A DNA stretch of 64,000 bases from Candidatus Saccharibacteria bacterium oral taxon 488 (GTDB lineage: Bacteria > Patescibacteriota > Saccharimonadia > Saccharimonadales > Saccharimonadaceae). Shown one piece after another: positions 1-8,367 of this stretch. A program made the position numbers and the translations under genes. Position 1 is the first letter of the stretch. Each line of letters begins with the position of its first letter. A model generated the notes under the pieces. That model saw only the letters and a program-made list of their open reading frames with translations, did no database searches and was not told the origin of the DNA. Location of the stretch: positions 248,001 through 312,000 of the forward strand of contig CP047920.1 of the NCBI GenBank assembly GCA_010202645.1, in the 5' to 3' direction.

Positions 1-4
1 TTGG

Positions 5-10
5 TATAAT
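5..10 (+). promoter_or_regulatory. Extended -10 box of the NYN gene
   Basis: TGGTATAAT ends 7 nt before the ATG at 18 and no Shine-Dalgarno lies between. This is the first example of a layout seen throughout the window that predicts transcription starting at or next to the start codon. The -35 region lies outside the window. Confidence 0.75.
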
Positions 11-17
11 AAGGTGT

Positions 18-629
18 ATGAAGAGGGTATATGTCGATGGTCAAAATTTTTTGTATAAAGCTGCCGAGGTTTTGATTGAGCATGGCAAAATATCTTCAAA
101 GGACGAACTAACTAAGATTGATATTAGGTCGCTTGTCGAAAATATCGTTGGCGTCGGTGTGGAAATTGTGTTTTATGGCGCTAAAGTACAGGTTCGCAGA
201 GATCTTGACGATTCAATTCTAGAGAAAACAACGCGTTTTTCGGATGTGGCGCGACGGTTAAGAAATACTTTGAAAAATCAAAACATTACTTTCAACGAAG
301 TCGGTAAATTAAAAGTGCGTGATAGCGATGTGTGTCATAACTGTCAACACAGAGATCTGCGTATGCAAGAAAAGGGTGTTGATGTTGGTATTGCGGTGGA
401 TATTGTCGTTGATTCATTAAGCGGACTGGTTGATGAGGTTATACTGGTAAGCTCAGATACTGATTTGCTGCCAGCTATTCGGGTTGCGAAAGCTCGGGGT
501 ATAAAAGTTACGTATATTGGCTTTAGTGATAAAATGACAAGAGCTATTATAGCAAGAGCTGATGCTAGCGAAGTAATTCGCAACCAAGAAATTATTAATG
601 CGTTTGATGTATATAATAATATGCAATAA
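18..629 (+). CDS. NYN domain protein (LabA/DUF88-like PIN-fold nuclease)
   Basis: A 203-aa protein that begins with VYVDGQNF, the first acidic strand of NYN/PIN-fold ribonucleases. It also has a KGVDVGIAVDIV motif near residue 119 and VILVSSDTDLLPAI near residue 140, the other metal-binding acidic motifs. Family knowledge suggests Mg-dependent RNA cleavage or RNA processing; the substrate cannot be told. A CxxC pair (CHNC, about residue 107) sits between the motifs and may bind metal. The start is set by the -10 box 7 nt upstream. The gene stands alone and is followed by about 250 bp of decayed sequence. Its AT-rich codon use differs from the GC-richer genes after 1.6 kb. Confidence 0.8.
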   Translation: MKRVYVDGQNFLYKAAEVLIEHGKISSKDELTKIDIRSLVENIVGVGVEIVFYGAKVQVRRDLDDSILEKTTRFSDVARRLRNTLKNQNITFNEVGKLKVRDSDVCHNCQHRDLRMQEKGVDVGIAVDIVVDSLSGLVDEVILVSSDTDLLPAIRVAKARGIKVTYIGFSDKMTRAIIARADASEVIRNQEIINAFDVYNNMQ

Positions 630-736
630 ATAGCGCGTATATCGTTGGCAGATTGTTATTAGGCCTAAATTGGCGTATATGCTCGCTAAACGGTCTAAAC
701 TGTTGGAAAATATGGACAGAAGCGAACTTTTTATAA

Positions 737-877
737 GATGATGGGGAAGAAAAAAATACAGTCGGTCTTAAAAACTTTGTCTATAACGATATGTTGCAAA
801 CTATCCCGGCGTTCCTTGGCGAGGAGGCATATAAGCACGATGGTACTTACGCTGGGTTTAGACTAAAAGTGTTATAA
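737..877 (+). pseudogene. Open C-terminal remnant of an unknown gene
   Basis: The 256-bp gap after the NYN gene holds a 46-codon open frame with no start codon. It is bounded upstream by an in-frame TAA at 734 and ends FRLKVL-stop at 877. Its composition looks protein-like (TIPAFLGEEAYKHDGTYAG). The stop overlaps the -10 box of the next gene. It is best read as the tail of a decayed gene; the parent family was not recognised. It could also be non-coding with a chance open frame. Confidence 0.35.
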
Positions 878-885
878 TTATCCCT

Positions 886-1371
886 ATGACAAAACTCACC
901 AACGGGTATCTCGTAACGCAAGATTCAGTCGGAGTGACTCGCCACGATTACCTCTACCGAATTTCGCTCAAAGCTCTCATCTATAACGACGCTGGGCAGA
1001 TTTTGGTCGTTAAGGAAATTAATCGGACTTATTGGGATTTGCCGGGCGGAGGCATGGATTATGATGAGGATTTTGAATCATCGCTGAAACGTGAATTATA
1101 CGAAGAAGTTGGCTATAAAGGTGATTTGCGCTATCAACTGTTTGACGCATCAGAACAGATGTATATCGAGCGGCTTGATGCAAATCAAATCTGTTTTTAT
1201 TGTCGCGTCTGGCCGGAGAACTTTGATTTTATACCAGGTGAAGAGGGCGATGAAATAATGTTTATTGATCCTGAGGAATTATTGCTTCAGAAAAGCGAGG
1301 TTGATGCGCCAGCTCGAGCCTATGGGGCGCATATGAAATGGCAGGAGCTGCATAGCGAAATCGTGCGGTAA
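886..1371 (+). CDS. Nudix hydrolase
   Basis: A 161-aa protein with a complete Nudix box around residues 56-78: G-x5-E, then REL, then EEVG (core GGGMDYDEDFE and KRELYEEVGY). The family hydrolyses nucleoside diphosphates linked to another moiety; this sequence does not show which substrate. Upstream residues WDLPGGGMD are typical of ADP-ribose/NTP-type Nudix enzymes. TGTTATAAT (extended -10) ends 7 nt before the ATG, so the mRNA is probably leaderless. The gene is monocistronic and is followed by the separately promoted toxin-antitoxin pair. Confidence 0.88.
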   Translation: MTKLTNGYLVTQDSVGVTRHDYLYRISLKALIYNDAGQILVVKEINRTYWDLPGGGMDYDEDFESSLKRELYEEVGYKGDLRYQLFDASEQMYIERLDANQICFYCRVWPENFDFIPGEEGDEIMFIDPEELLLQKSEVDAPARAYGAHMKWQELHSEIVR

Positions 1372-1429
1372 ATATTGATTTGGTTTCGCTAATATTGCAA
1401 TAAAATTATAATTTTGTTATAATGTTTGT

Positions 1430-1651
1430 ATGAATATCACCACCATTCAAAAAGTTATCAAGATTGGTTCCAGCCGCGGCGTGACGCTGCCGGCGCGGGA
1501 TTTGCGGGCGCTGGGGATTCGCGATGGCGATGAACTTGAAGTCACGGTACGTAAGCGTTCGGAGGCGGCTGACGATAATCAAGTGCTCAAAACTGCAAAT
1601 TCGCTCCTTAGGCGATACAAAAAGGACTTTTCTCACTTGGCGAAGCGCTAA
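1430..1651 (+). CDS. AbrB/MazE-type antitoxin
   Basis: A 73-aa protein with the swapped-hairpin AbrB/SpoVT fold: IQKVIKIGSSRGVTLPA followed by LGIRDGDELEV. These N-terminal domains bind DNA as dimers, and the basic C-terminus would mask the toxin. Its TAA overlaps the toxin ATG (TAATG), so the two are translationally coupled. TTGCAA (1395-1400), a 17-bp spacer and TATAAT (1418-1423) sit 6 nt before the ATG. Autoregulation by the encoded DNA-binding domain is likely but inferred. Pairing a MazE-like antitoxin with a Doc-like toxin is less common than Phd-Doc. Confidence 0.85.
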   Translation: MNITTIQKVIKIGSSRGVTLPARDLRALGIRDGDELEVTVRKRSEAADDNQVLKTANSLLRRYKKDFSHLAKR

Positions 1652-2040
1652 TGGTTAGTTTGACTCTCGAGCAGATTCTGCAGCTTCATGCGCTAGTGCT
1701 TGTCAAAGACGGCGGTGCAGGTGGCGTGCGTGACGTCGGACGGCTGGAGGCTGCGGTGTCAACACAGCATCAAGTAGTATTTGGCGAGGAATTATACGCA
1801 ACAGTATTTACCAAGGCAGCGGCGTTGATGCGCGGGATTATTGGCGACCATCCGTTCGCTGATGGTAATAAGCGGACGGCAATGCTCGCCGGGCTGACTT
1901 TGCTGGAGGTGAATGGATATAATTTTACAGCACAGCGAGGTGAACTAGAAGATTTCGCTGTCCGCGCCGCGACCGATCATTTCGATATTGATGCGATTGC
2001 TGATTGGCTGAAGTGCCATTCGCAAATGCGCGTGTCTTAA
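1651..2040 (+). CDS. doc: Doc/Fic-family toxin
   Basis: A 129-aa protein with the Fic signature HPFADGNKRTA around residues 70-80, including the catalytic His and the nucleotide-binding GNKR. Doc-type Fic proteins phosphorylate EF-Tu; other Fic proteins AMPylate targets. The short length and early REAV-like region (GGVRDVGRLEAAV) match Doc rather than larger Fic enzymes. Translation is coupled to the upstream AbrB-type antitoxin by a TAATG overlap. All catalytic residues appear intact, so the module looks functional. Confidence 0.88.
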   Translation: MVSLTLEQILQLHALVLVKDGGAGGVRDVGRLEAAVSTQHQVVFGEELYATVFTKAAALMRGIIGDHPFADGNKRTAMLAGLTLLEVNGYNFTAQRGELEDFAVRAATDHFDIDAIADWLKCHSQMRVS

Positions 2041-2058
2041 CCGTGGTATTATTTATGT

Positions 2059-2625
2059 ATGAGAGAGATCGAGATAAAGGCTAGGCTACAAAATAGAGAG
2101 GGGACGCTTGCTGTGCTGGCGGCGGAGGGTGTCGTCCTTGGTGAGTCAGTGCATCAGCGTGATCAAGTGTTTGGTTTGCCGGGAGAAGCTGGCGGCGACG
2201 GCAATACGGTGCCTTGGCTGCGGGTGCGTACCGAAACGCGTGGGCAAGGCGAAAATGAAACGAAGCGGGCGTTATTCACTTTCAAGCGATCAGTGACCGG
2301 TCAGCTGGACAGTATTGAGCATGAAACAGAAGTTGGCGATCCAGACGTCATGATCGCTATCGTCAAGGAGCTAGGTTTCGTGCCGTTTTCGGACGTGTCA
2401 AAGACTCGCCAGACTGGCAAACTGAACGATGTAGAAGTATGCATCGACTCGGTGGAGGGTTTAGGCGACTTTATGGAGCTGGAGCAATTAGCCGATGAGG
2501 ATGCTGATCCTGCCGCTATAGTTAATGGTTTGTGGCGCGAGATGGCCGAGTTGGGGATTGGTAACCGGCACGATGAGGTGACGGATGGCTATGATATCCT
2601 GATGAAGAAGTTGAGGGAGCAGTAA
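2059..2625 (+). CDS. CYTH domain protein (CyaB/ThTPase-like)
   Basis: A 188-aa CYTH (triphosphate tunnel metalloenzyme) protein. The N-terminal EIEIKARL gives the ExExK motif, followed by basic and acidic strands (WLRVRTE, TFKRS, EHETEV) and the late GDFMELE strand. The family acts on organic triphosphates or tripolyphosphate and includes class IV adenylate cyclases; the substrate cannot be assigned. Start choice: TGGTATTAT ends 6 nt before the ATG. It lies 19 bp after the doc stop and has its own promoter. Confidence 0.82.
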   Translation: MREIEIKARLQNREGTLAVLAAEGVVLGESVHQRDQVFGLPGEAGGDGNTVPWLRVRTETRGQGENETKRALFTFKRSVTGQLDSIEHETEVGDPDVMIAIVKELGFVPFSDVSKTRQTGKLNDVEVCIDSVEGLGDFMELEQLADEDADPAAIVNGLWREMAELGIGNRHDEVTDGYDILMKKLREQ

Positions 2626-2702
2626 AGATACTCAATTATCTTAACTGAGGTGCCTACGCTTGGCATTTTACAACCCATCACTCCTCCTGCTATAATAACC
2701 AC

Positions 2703-3368
2703 ATGCATATTATTCTTGGTGGGACGAGCGGGCTTGGCCTGGAAATGGCGCAGCAGCTCAGGAAAAATGGCAAGCGTGTGCTGGTACTGGGGAAGATACA
2801 TAACGCTCAGGAGCACGGCGAGGGCTTCCCGCTGGACGTGTATTATCCCGAGCAAGTAGCGGCAGCGCCGGCGCGGATTGAGCAGATTTTGGGTGGTGAC
2901 GCCATTGAGCAATTTGTCTGGGCGGCGGGCTATGGCTGGCGCGGTGATTTCGAGGATCAGCCTGATGCGCGCTCGATGGCGGAGGTTAATTTCGCTGGTC
3001 CGTTGCCGTTGGTACAGTGGGCGTGGCATAGGATGGCGCAGCAGCGGATACGCTCTACACTAACGGTAATCGGCTCAACCAGCAGCGTCAAAGCTCGCGC
3101 CGACGAAGCCGTCTATGTGGCGACTAAGCACGCCCAGGCGGGGCTGGCGCGTAGCTTGGCGTTGCAGGCAGACGAGCAGCATTTACCGATTCGCGTAGCG
3201 CTATTCTTGCCCGGGGCGATGAAAACGCCGTTTTGGCAAGGGCGTCGGCCGGATGATTATGCCTTTTTCAACGACCCAGCCAAGGTGGCTGAGCATATAT
3301 TGACCGCCGTTAACACGCAGTACCAGACGTTCTTAGAGTGGCCGCTACCAAAGGGCACGTTGGTCTAA
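2703..3368 (+). CDS. Short-chain dehydrogenase/reductase
   Basis: A 221-aa Rossmann protein. GGTSGLGLE (residues 6-14) is the SDR nucleotide-binding glycine motif, and the catalytic Ser (GSTSSV) and YxxxK (YVATK) follow around residues 121-139. The second dinucleotide strand is short and reads LGK, so cofactor preference is unclear. The substrate is unknown. TGCTATAAT ends 6 nt before the ATG. The gene is followed closely by a separately promoted yvcK. Confidence 0.85.
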   Translation: MHIILGGTSGLGLEMAQQLRKNGKRVLVLGKIHNAQEHGEGFPLDVYYPEQVAAAPARIEQILGGDAIEQFVWAAGYGWRGDFEDQPDARSMAEVNFAGPLPLVQWAWHRMAQQRIRSTLTVIGSTSSVKARADEAVYVATKHAQAGLARSLALQADEQHLPIRVALFLPGAMKTPFWQGRRPDDYAFFNDPAKVAEHILTAVNTQYQTFLEWPLPKGTLV

Positions 3369-3394
3369 GCTCTCTGAAGTGATATAATGCGGGC

Positions 3395-4408
3395 ATGACG
3401 TACGAATTGAATAGAGAATATTTTGGAGTAAAAATTGTAGTAATTGGCGGCGGAACTGGTAGTTTCACGCTGCTATCGGGTTTGAAAAAGTATACCCATA
3501 GCATCACGGCGCTGGTCAACATGGTTGACGATGGCGGCTCGACAGGTATGCTGCGCGATGAGCTGGGTGTGTTGCCGGCAGGTGATGTACGGCAATGTCT
3601 AGTGGCGCTGAGTAGTTCGCCGAAAGTGCGCGACCTATTCAACTACCGGTTTGACGAGGGTAGTATGAAGGGGCACGCATTTGGTAATTTGTTCATGGCG
3701 GCGCTGGAAAAGATGACGGGGAGTTTTTCGCAGGCAGTCGAGACAGCCAGCGAGGTGCTCGGCGTAAACGGACGGGTGTTTCCAATTACGCTGGACGATA
3801 CCAAGCTATCGCTGAGGCTGCGTGACGGCACGGTCGTTGAGGGCGAGCATGCTATCGAGGTGACGAATATTCCAGGCGATGAGCGGCCGTGGCTGGAACT
3901 CAGTCCGCCAGCAACGATCAATCCACAGGCTCGGCGGGCGATTCTAGATGCTGACCTCGTGGTGGTAGCGCCGGGGTTATTGTACGGTAGTCTGGCGCCA
4001 GCGCTACTGGTGCGCGGTGTGACGAGGGCTTTAGCCGAGACCAAGGCCAAGAAGGTGTATGTCTGTAATCTAGTGACCAAGCCGACGCAGACCGATGGCT
4101 TTACGGTGGCGGATTTTGTTGATGAGATCGAGCGGTTTGCTGGGGTGAGCATGGATTATGTGCTGTATAACAATTATCGTCCGCCAAAGGAGCTGCTTGA
4201 TAAATACGCGCACAATGGTGAATATTTGGTGGAATGGGATGAGGAAGAGCTCAAGAAAAAGCATTATTATGCCTCAGGTAAGCACTTGATCGCTAATGGC
4301 ATTCGTCAGCATAATAAAAAGGCCGATCCGCTGGCGGCGCTGCGTAGTCTGATCCGTCACGACAGCGATAAAATCGCGCGAGAACTAATGAGGATCTACT
4401 TTTCATGA
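3395..4408 (+). CDS. yvcK: YvcK/CofD-like gluconeogenesis factor
   Basis: A 337-aa protein of the YvcK/CofD family. VVIGGGTGSFTLLSGLKK forms the nucleotide-sugar binding loop, followed by VNMVDDGGSTGMLRDE and PPGDxRQ-like PAGDVRQCL. YvcK proteins bind UDP-sugars and help control carbon flow and cell shape when cell-wall precursor supply changes. TGATATAAT ends 6 nt before the ATG. The stop overlaps the next ATG (ATGA), making the first gene of an overlapping three-gene unit with the HAD and LysA-like genes. Confidence 0.9.
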   Translation: MTYELNREYFGVKIVVIGGGTGSFTLLSGLKKYTHSITALVNMVDDGGSTGMLRDELGVLPAGDVRQCLVALSSSPKVRDLFNYRFDEGSMKGHAFGNLFMAALEKMTGSFSQAVETASEVLGVNGRVFPITLDDTKLSLRLRDGTVVEGEHAIEVTNIPGDERPWLELSPPATINPQARRAILDADLVVVAPGLLYGSLAPALLVRGVTRALAETKAKKVYVCNLVTKPTQTDGFTVADFVDEIERFAGVSMDYVLYNNYRPPKELLDKYAHNGEYLVEWDEEELKKKHYYASGKHLIANGIRQHNKKADPLAALRSLIRHDSDKIARELMRIYFS

Positions 4409-5019
4409 GTTTGAAGTTAGTTCTTGATCTTGATCGCACCTTGTTTCGGACGAGCAATTTGGACGAGGCAGAGTGGGGGCTGCTTGGGCAGCAGTTTGGT
4501 ATTGATAGTAAAGCAGAGCTGGCGCGGCGGACTGACTTTCATGTGCGCACTGAGAAAGCATACTATTATGATTTCGCGGCGCATGTGCGGGCGGCGGGAC
4601 TTGATGATGAGGAGGCGTTCTCGTTCTTGCTTCAGTCGGCACTGGCTGATGGGCGAATGGAATACGACGGAGTGGCTGAGGTGGTAGCCTGGGCCAGGCA
4701 GCGCGGAACGGTGCATGTCTTGACCTATGGACCAGCGAATTACCAGCGGTTCAAGGCGGCGCTGTGCCCGTCGCTTAAGGAAGTAGAGATCATCACCACG
4801 CTCCAGCCAAAAGGCGATTATTTCCGCGAGCAGTACCTAACTGGCGAGGTATGGATGGTTGATGATAAGCCAATCGGCAGCGATCTACCTGATAATGTGC
4901 GGTTTATTCAAACGGCAGAATATAACGGCATTGCGGCGCCAGAGCATCTAGCGTGGCCAGTAGCGACAGCATTGAGTCAAATTCCTGAGATAGTGGATGG
5001 GTATAAACTTTCCAATTGA
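4405..5019 (+). CDS. HAD-superfamily hydrolase-like protein
   Basis: A 204-aa protein beginning LVLDLDRTLFRT, the DxDxT nucleophile motif of HAD phosphatases. A later VWMVDDKPIGSDL (about residue 150) fits the motif IV DD pair. The substrate is not recognisable. It starts inside the yvcK stop (ATGA), and its end overlaps the LysA-like gene by 23 bp, so the three are probably co-translated. Confidence 0.78.
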   Translation: MSLKLVLDLDRTLFRTSNLDEAEWGLLGQQFGIDSKAELARRTDFHVRTEKAYYYDFAAHVRAAGLDDEEAFSFLLQSALADGRMEYDGVAEVVAWARQRGTVHVLTYGPANYQRFKAALCPSLKEVEIITTLQPKGDYFREQYLTGEVWMVDDKPIGSDLPDNVRFIQTAEYNGIAAPEHLAWPVATALSQIPEIVDGYKLSN

Positions 5020-6160
5020 TCAACTGCCCGAGGTGCTTGATACGCCGAGTTTTGTATATTCAAGGCGGATGTTGAAGGAGCGGGCCCGGCAGGCGCTAGC
5101 ATGCCAGGTGCCGTTCGGCTTGACGGTGCGTTACGCGGCCAAGGCAAATTCGCACCCCGAGATTATACGATTATTTGATAAGTTGGGGTTGCAGTTTGAT
5201 GTGAGTTCAAGCTACGAGGCAGCACTACTGCTCAAGCAGGGAGTGAGCGGCCCAAGTATCAGCCTCTCGAGCCAGCAGCCAGCGCACAATCTCGACGAGC
5301 TGCTCCGGGCTGGCGTGCGTTACGTGGCGACGTCGCTTCATCAATTGGAGCTGGTTGCCTCGAGTCCATGCCGCCCAAATACGGTCGGTCTGCGGCTCAA
5401 TCCTGGTATGGGCTCGGGGCACAATAACCGGACGATGACCGGTGGGGTTAATTCCAGCTTTGGCTTGTGGCATGCCTATACCGAGCAGGCACTGGAGCTG
5501 GCGAGGCGTCATGGCATGACTATTGATCGGCTGCATATTCACATTGGTTCGGGTGCTGATCCGCGGTTGTGGGGCGAGGCGATGGACGCAGCGCTGGCGC
5601 TGGTTGGGCGACTGCCGGAGGTGACCACTCTAGATATTGGCGGTGGCTTCAAAGTGCATCGGTTTGGCGATGAACAAGAGGCGGATTTGGCGGTCATTTG
5701 CGAGGTGTTTTCTCAGAAATTAGCTCAGTTCGCTGAGGAAACGGGGCGGCAATTACACCTAGAAATTGAGCCAGGAACGTGGTTGGTAGCGCATGCTGGT
5801 GTGTTGGTGGCGGAGGTGGTGGATATTGTGGATACTGGTGCGGATGGCCACACGTTTTTGCGCCTCGATACCGGCATGAATGACGTCACCCGGCCGGGGA
5901 TGTATGGCGCGCAGCACGAGATGATGGTACTCGCGGGTCGCGAGGAGCAGCGAGAGTACATCGTGGTGGGGCATTGCTGTGAGACGGGTGATATCCTGAC
6001 GCCAGCGCCCAGTAATCCAGAGAATCTCGAATCGCGGCGGCTAGCGCGAGCAGAGATTAGTGATAAGCTAGTGATCTTTGACGCCGGGGCGTATTGCCAG
6101 AGCATGTCGCTGAAACAGTACAATGCGTATCCGGATGCCGGCACCTATTTTATTGACTAA
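4997..6160 (+). CDS. PLP-dependent decarboxylase, diaminopimelate decarboxylase family
   Basis: A 387-aa fold-type III (alanine-racemase-like) enzyme. VRYAAKAN carries the PLP-binding Lys, followed by HIHIGSG, DIGGGF and the phosphate-binding EPGTWLV. The C-terminal barrel has CCETGD and the GAYCQSMS active-site region. This order matches meso-diaminopimelate decarboxylase (LysA) and carboxynorspermidine decarboxylase; YAAKAN and HIHIGSG favour the LysA side. No other lysine-pathway gene lies nearby, so the true substrate is open. The ATG lies within the 3' end of the HAD gene. Confidence 0.75.
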   Translation: MGINFPIDQLPEVLDTPSFVYSRRMLKERARQALACQVPFGLTVRYAAKANSHPEIIRLFDKLGLQFDVSSSYEAALLLKQGVSGPSISLSSQQPAHNLDELLRAGVRYVATSLHQLELVASSPCRPNTVGLRLNPGMGSGHNNRTMTGGVNSSFGLWHAYTEQALELARRHGMTIDRLHIHIGSGADPRLWGEAMDAALALVGRLPEVTTLDIGGGFKVHRFGDEQEADLAVICEVFSQKLAQFAEETGRQLHLEIEPGTWLVAHAGVLVAEVVDIVDTGADGHTFLRLDTGMNDVTRPGMYGAQHEMMVLAGREEQREYIVVGHCCETGDILTPAPSNPENLESRRLARAEISDKLVIFDAGAYCQSMSLKQYNAYPDAGTYFID

Positions 6161-6189
6161 ATATACATCATCTGTTATAATAGCCCAGT

Positions 6190-7875
6190 TTGATAACGAA
6201 CTGGATTATGAGTGAATTATGTTCTTCGTGCAGTGAGCAGCTAGAGCAGCTGGGCACGCCACAAAAGAAATTTGAGATCAATCTTGAACGTCCATCTCTT
6301 GAGTTTCCTTTTCAGTTGACACTCGAGGGGTATTTTCAAGGTGAAGGTGTGAATGAACGAAAGGATCTGGTGGAGCATGCTGAGCGAACGATGAAACTGG
6401 TGGAGGAGTTTGCCGGTTTGAAACTGCCGCCTGAGGCAATTCATGCCGTGCTACTGCATGACGTGGTTGACCGCTTTCACAACAGAGATAGCCAGAAGTG
6501 CACGCCGGAGCGTCGACAGGCCGCCGGCTTGGCTCTGGCCGATGTATTTACGAATCCTAAAACTGGGATGACGCGCGAGCAGGGTGCATATGTAGCATCG
6601 CTCCTAGCGGACCTTATTGAGACGGAAAAGGCTTCTGGCCAGCACCGACTACAGGTGGCTAATACTATTCCTGAAAATATCAGAGAGATTATCACGGATC
6701 GTTATAACGGTTCGGTGCCAGCTGAAGCATGGCGGCAGATCGAGCCATTTGTTGATGTGGAGCAGATGGCTGAGTTTTTGGATAAGACCAATATCGAGGC
6801 GGTGATCATCAAGGCCTGTGAGCTACTCGACAATATGCGCTATCCGTCATCATCACGTGAATCTGCCAAACTGCAGGATGTCTTGGAGGCGGAGTCGTTC
6901 TATGCACCGCTGTGTGAAGTGATGGGGTTTGATGGGCTGGCGGCAAGCCTGCGTTCACAGGCGCATATCATTCGGCTAAAGGGGCAGGGCGAGCATGATC
7001 TCGTCAAGGAGATCCGCGAGCAGTATGAGACAATTCGCCAGGTTGGTGTCCGCAATTTAGTTAATACAATTTTTGGTACTGAGGAAGTTAAGACCGAAGC
7101 AGTGGTCGGTCCGCGTAGCGAAGAATCATGCCCGAATCGGTCGATTCACATTGGAGATTTCTTAGCAAAAAATGGTAAGAAAGTAGAGGGAAAATATCGC
7201 CTGAAAACCGTGGGGTCGTGGGCAGCCAAGGTGCATGAAGCTCGCCAGAATGACAAACTGGAGTATACGCCGATGGACGTACTCGGCCTGACCGTTATAT
7301 CAGGTACGGTAAAGGATCAGGCACGTGATTTCGTGGAGTTTTTACAGCGGCGAATTGATATGAACCCAGCGTTTCAGCTGAAAAAGGCCAATAGCAAATC
7401 TAGTGCAATATATGTGCAGGGTACGGTTGATTATGTTAATGCCGTGCGCTGGGAAATGTGGCAACACGGGTTTGATATAGGACGCTGCGAGTTTGCCATT
7501 CAAGATGATGAAAGTGTAAAGCAGTGTGGCCAGAAATATCAGGTTTCTAAAGTGACCTTCCTGATGGATCATCCAGAGCTAGACAAGGGCGTACCGGTCG
7601 AAGTGCAGTTTGTCACCAAGGCCGAGCGGCAGCGCTCACGAACGGGGGAAGTGGCGCACATTATTTATAAATATATTCGTCAGTTAGAGCGGAAACGCCC
7701 AGTCCCTGATGAGGAGAAACTTTTCATTGCTCAAACGATGTCTCAGCTGCTCAAGCAGATCCATCAGCGGCGCGACTACGCCAGCCATGATCTGATGGTA
7801 AACGAGCGTTCAATCACGGCGCGTGATGCATTTTTAGAGGATTTGTGGTATTTCCTGCAGCATGAACTCGTCTAG
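6190..7875 (+). CDS. Divergent RelA/SpoT-type (p)ppGpp synthetase/hydrolase
   Basis: About 561 aa. The N-terminal half resembles the RelA/SpoT HD hydrolase: LLHDVVDR near residue 94, then KACELLDNMRYP and YAPLCEVMGF near residues 215-245. The C-terminal half resembles the synthetase: DVLGLTVI, then VPVEVQFVTKAER and the late EVAHIIYKY. HDVVDR replaces the usual HDxxED, and no TGS or ACT regulatory domains follow, so which activity survives is unclear. Start is ambiguous: TGTTATAAT (6176-6181) is 8 nt before TTG 6190, the leaderless spacing, while ATG 6208 would give a 5' UTR of about 19 nt. Confidence 0.72.
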   Translation: MITNWIMSELCSSCSEQLEQLGTPQKKFEINLERPSLEFPFQLTLEGYFQGEGVNERKDLVEHAERTMKLVEEFAGLKLPPEAIHAVLLHDVVDRFHNRDSQKCTPERRQAAGLALADVFTNPKTGMTREQGAYVASLLADLIETEKASGQHRLQVANTIPENIREIITDRYNGSVPAEAWRQIEPFVDVEQMAEFLDKTNIEAVIIKACELLDNMRYPSSSRESAKLQDVLEAESFYAPLCEVMGFDGLAASLRSQAHIIRLKGQGEHDLVKEIREQYETIRQVGVRNLVNTIFGTEEVKTEAVVGPRSEESCPNRSIHIGDFLAKNGKKVEGKYRLKTVGSWAAKVHEARQNDKLEYTPMDVLGLTVISGTVKDQARDFVEFLQRRIDMNPAFQLKKANSKSSAIYVQGTVDYVNAVRWEMWQHGFDIGRCEFAIQDDESVKQCGQKYQVSKVTFLMDHPELDKGVPVEVQFVTKAERQRSRTGEVAHIIYKYIRQLERKRPVPDEEKLFIAQTMSQLLKQIHQRRDYASHDLMVNERSITARDAFLEDLWYFLQHELV

Positions 7876-7902
7876 GCCCAGGAAACTATGTATAATCAGA
7901 AT

Positions 7903-8322
7903 ATGACAATTTATTACACTGATGGTTCAGCTAGTCCCAATCCTGGTCCGGGTGGGTTCGCAGTCATTCGCAATCTTCAGCCGTGGATTTTGGGCTCGGA
8001 GGATGGCGAGACGACCAATATTCGCATGGAAGGTAAGGCGCTAATTGCGGCGCTTCAGGATGCAGCCGGTGCGCCGTGTGTGATTTATACTGACAGCGAG
8101 TTTTGGATCAATGTGGTGACTAAATGGGCGCCGGGTTGGGAAAAGCGCGGCTGGACAAAGAAGGGTGGCGAGATTAAAAATCTGGATATTGTCCAAGAAC
8201 TGTATGAGCTATATTCAAATTCTCAGGCGGAGCTCCGCTGGGTGCGCGGCCATGAGGGCGACGAGGGGAATGAGCTGGCAGATGAATGGGCTAACCGGGC
8301 GCGGCTCGGTGAACGGATCTAA
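7903..8322 (+). CDS. rnhA: Ribonuclease HI-like protein
   Basis: A 139-aa RNase H fold. YYTDGSASPNPGPGG carries the first catalytic Asp, followed by MEGKALIAAL (Glu), YTDSEFWIN (Asp) and a final DEWANR (Asp) after the basic RGHEGDEGNELAD loop. It removes RNA from RNA:DNA hybrids. TATAAT at 7891-7896 lies 6 nt before this ATG. An upstream in-frame ATG at 7888 would lie before the promoter, so I rejected it. Confidence 0.9.
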   Translation: MTIYYTDGSASPNPGPGGFAVIRNLQPWILGSEDGETTNIRMEGKALIAALQDAAGAPCVIYTDSEFWINVVTKWAPGWEKRGWTKKGGEIKNLDIVQELYELYSNSQAELRWVRGHEGDEGNELADEWANRARLGERI

Positions 8323-8367
8323 TCAGCCGTCTGGCGGTTCAGCAAGAAAATTGCTATAATTACCCTC

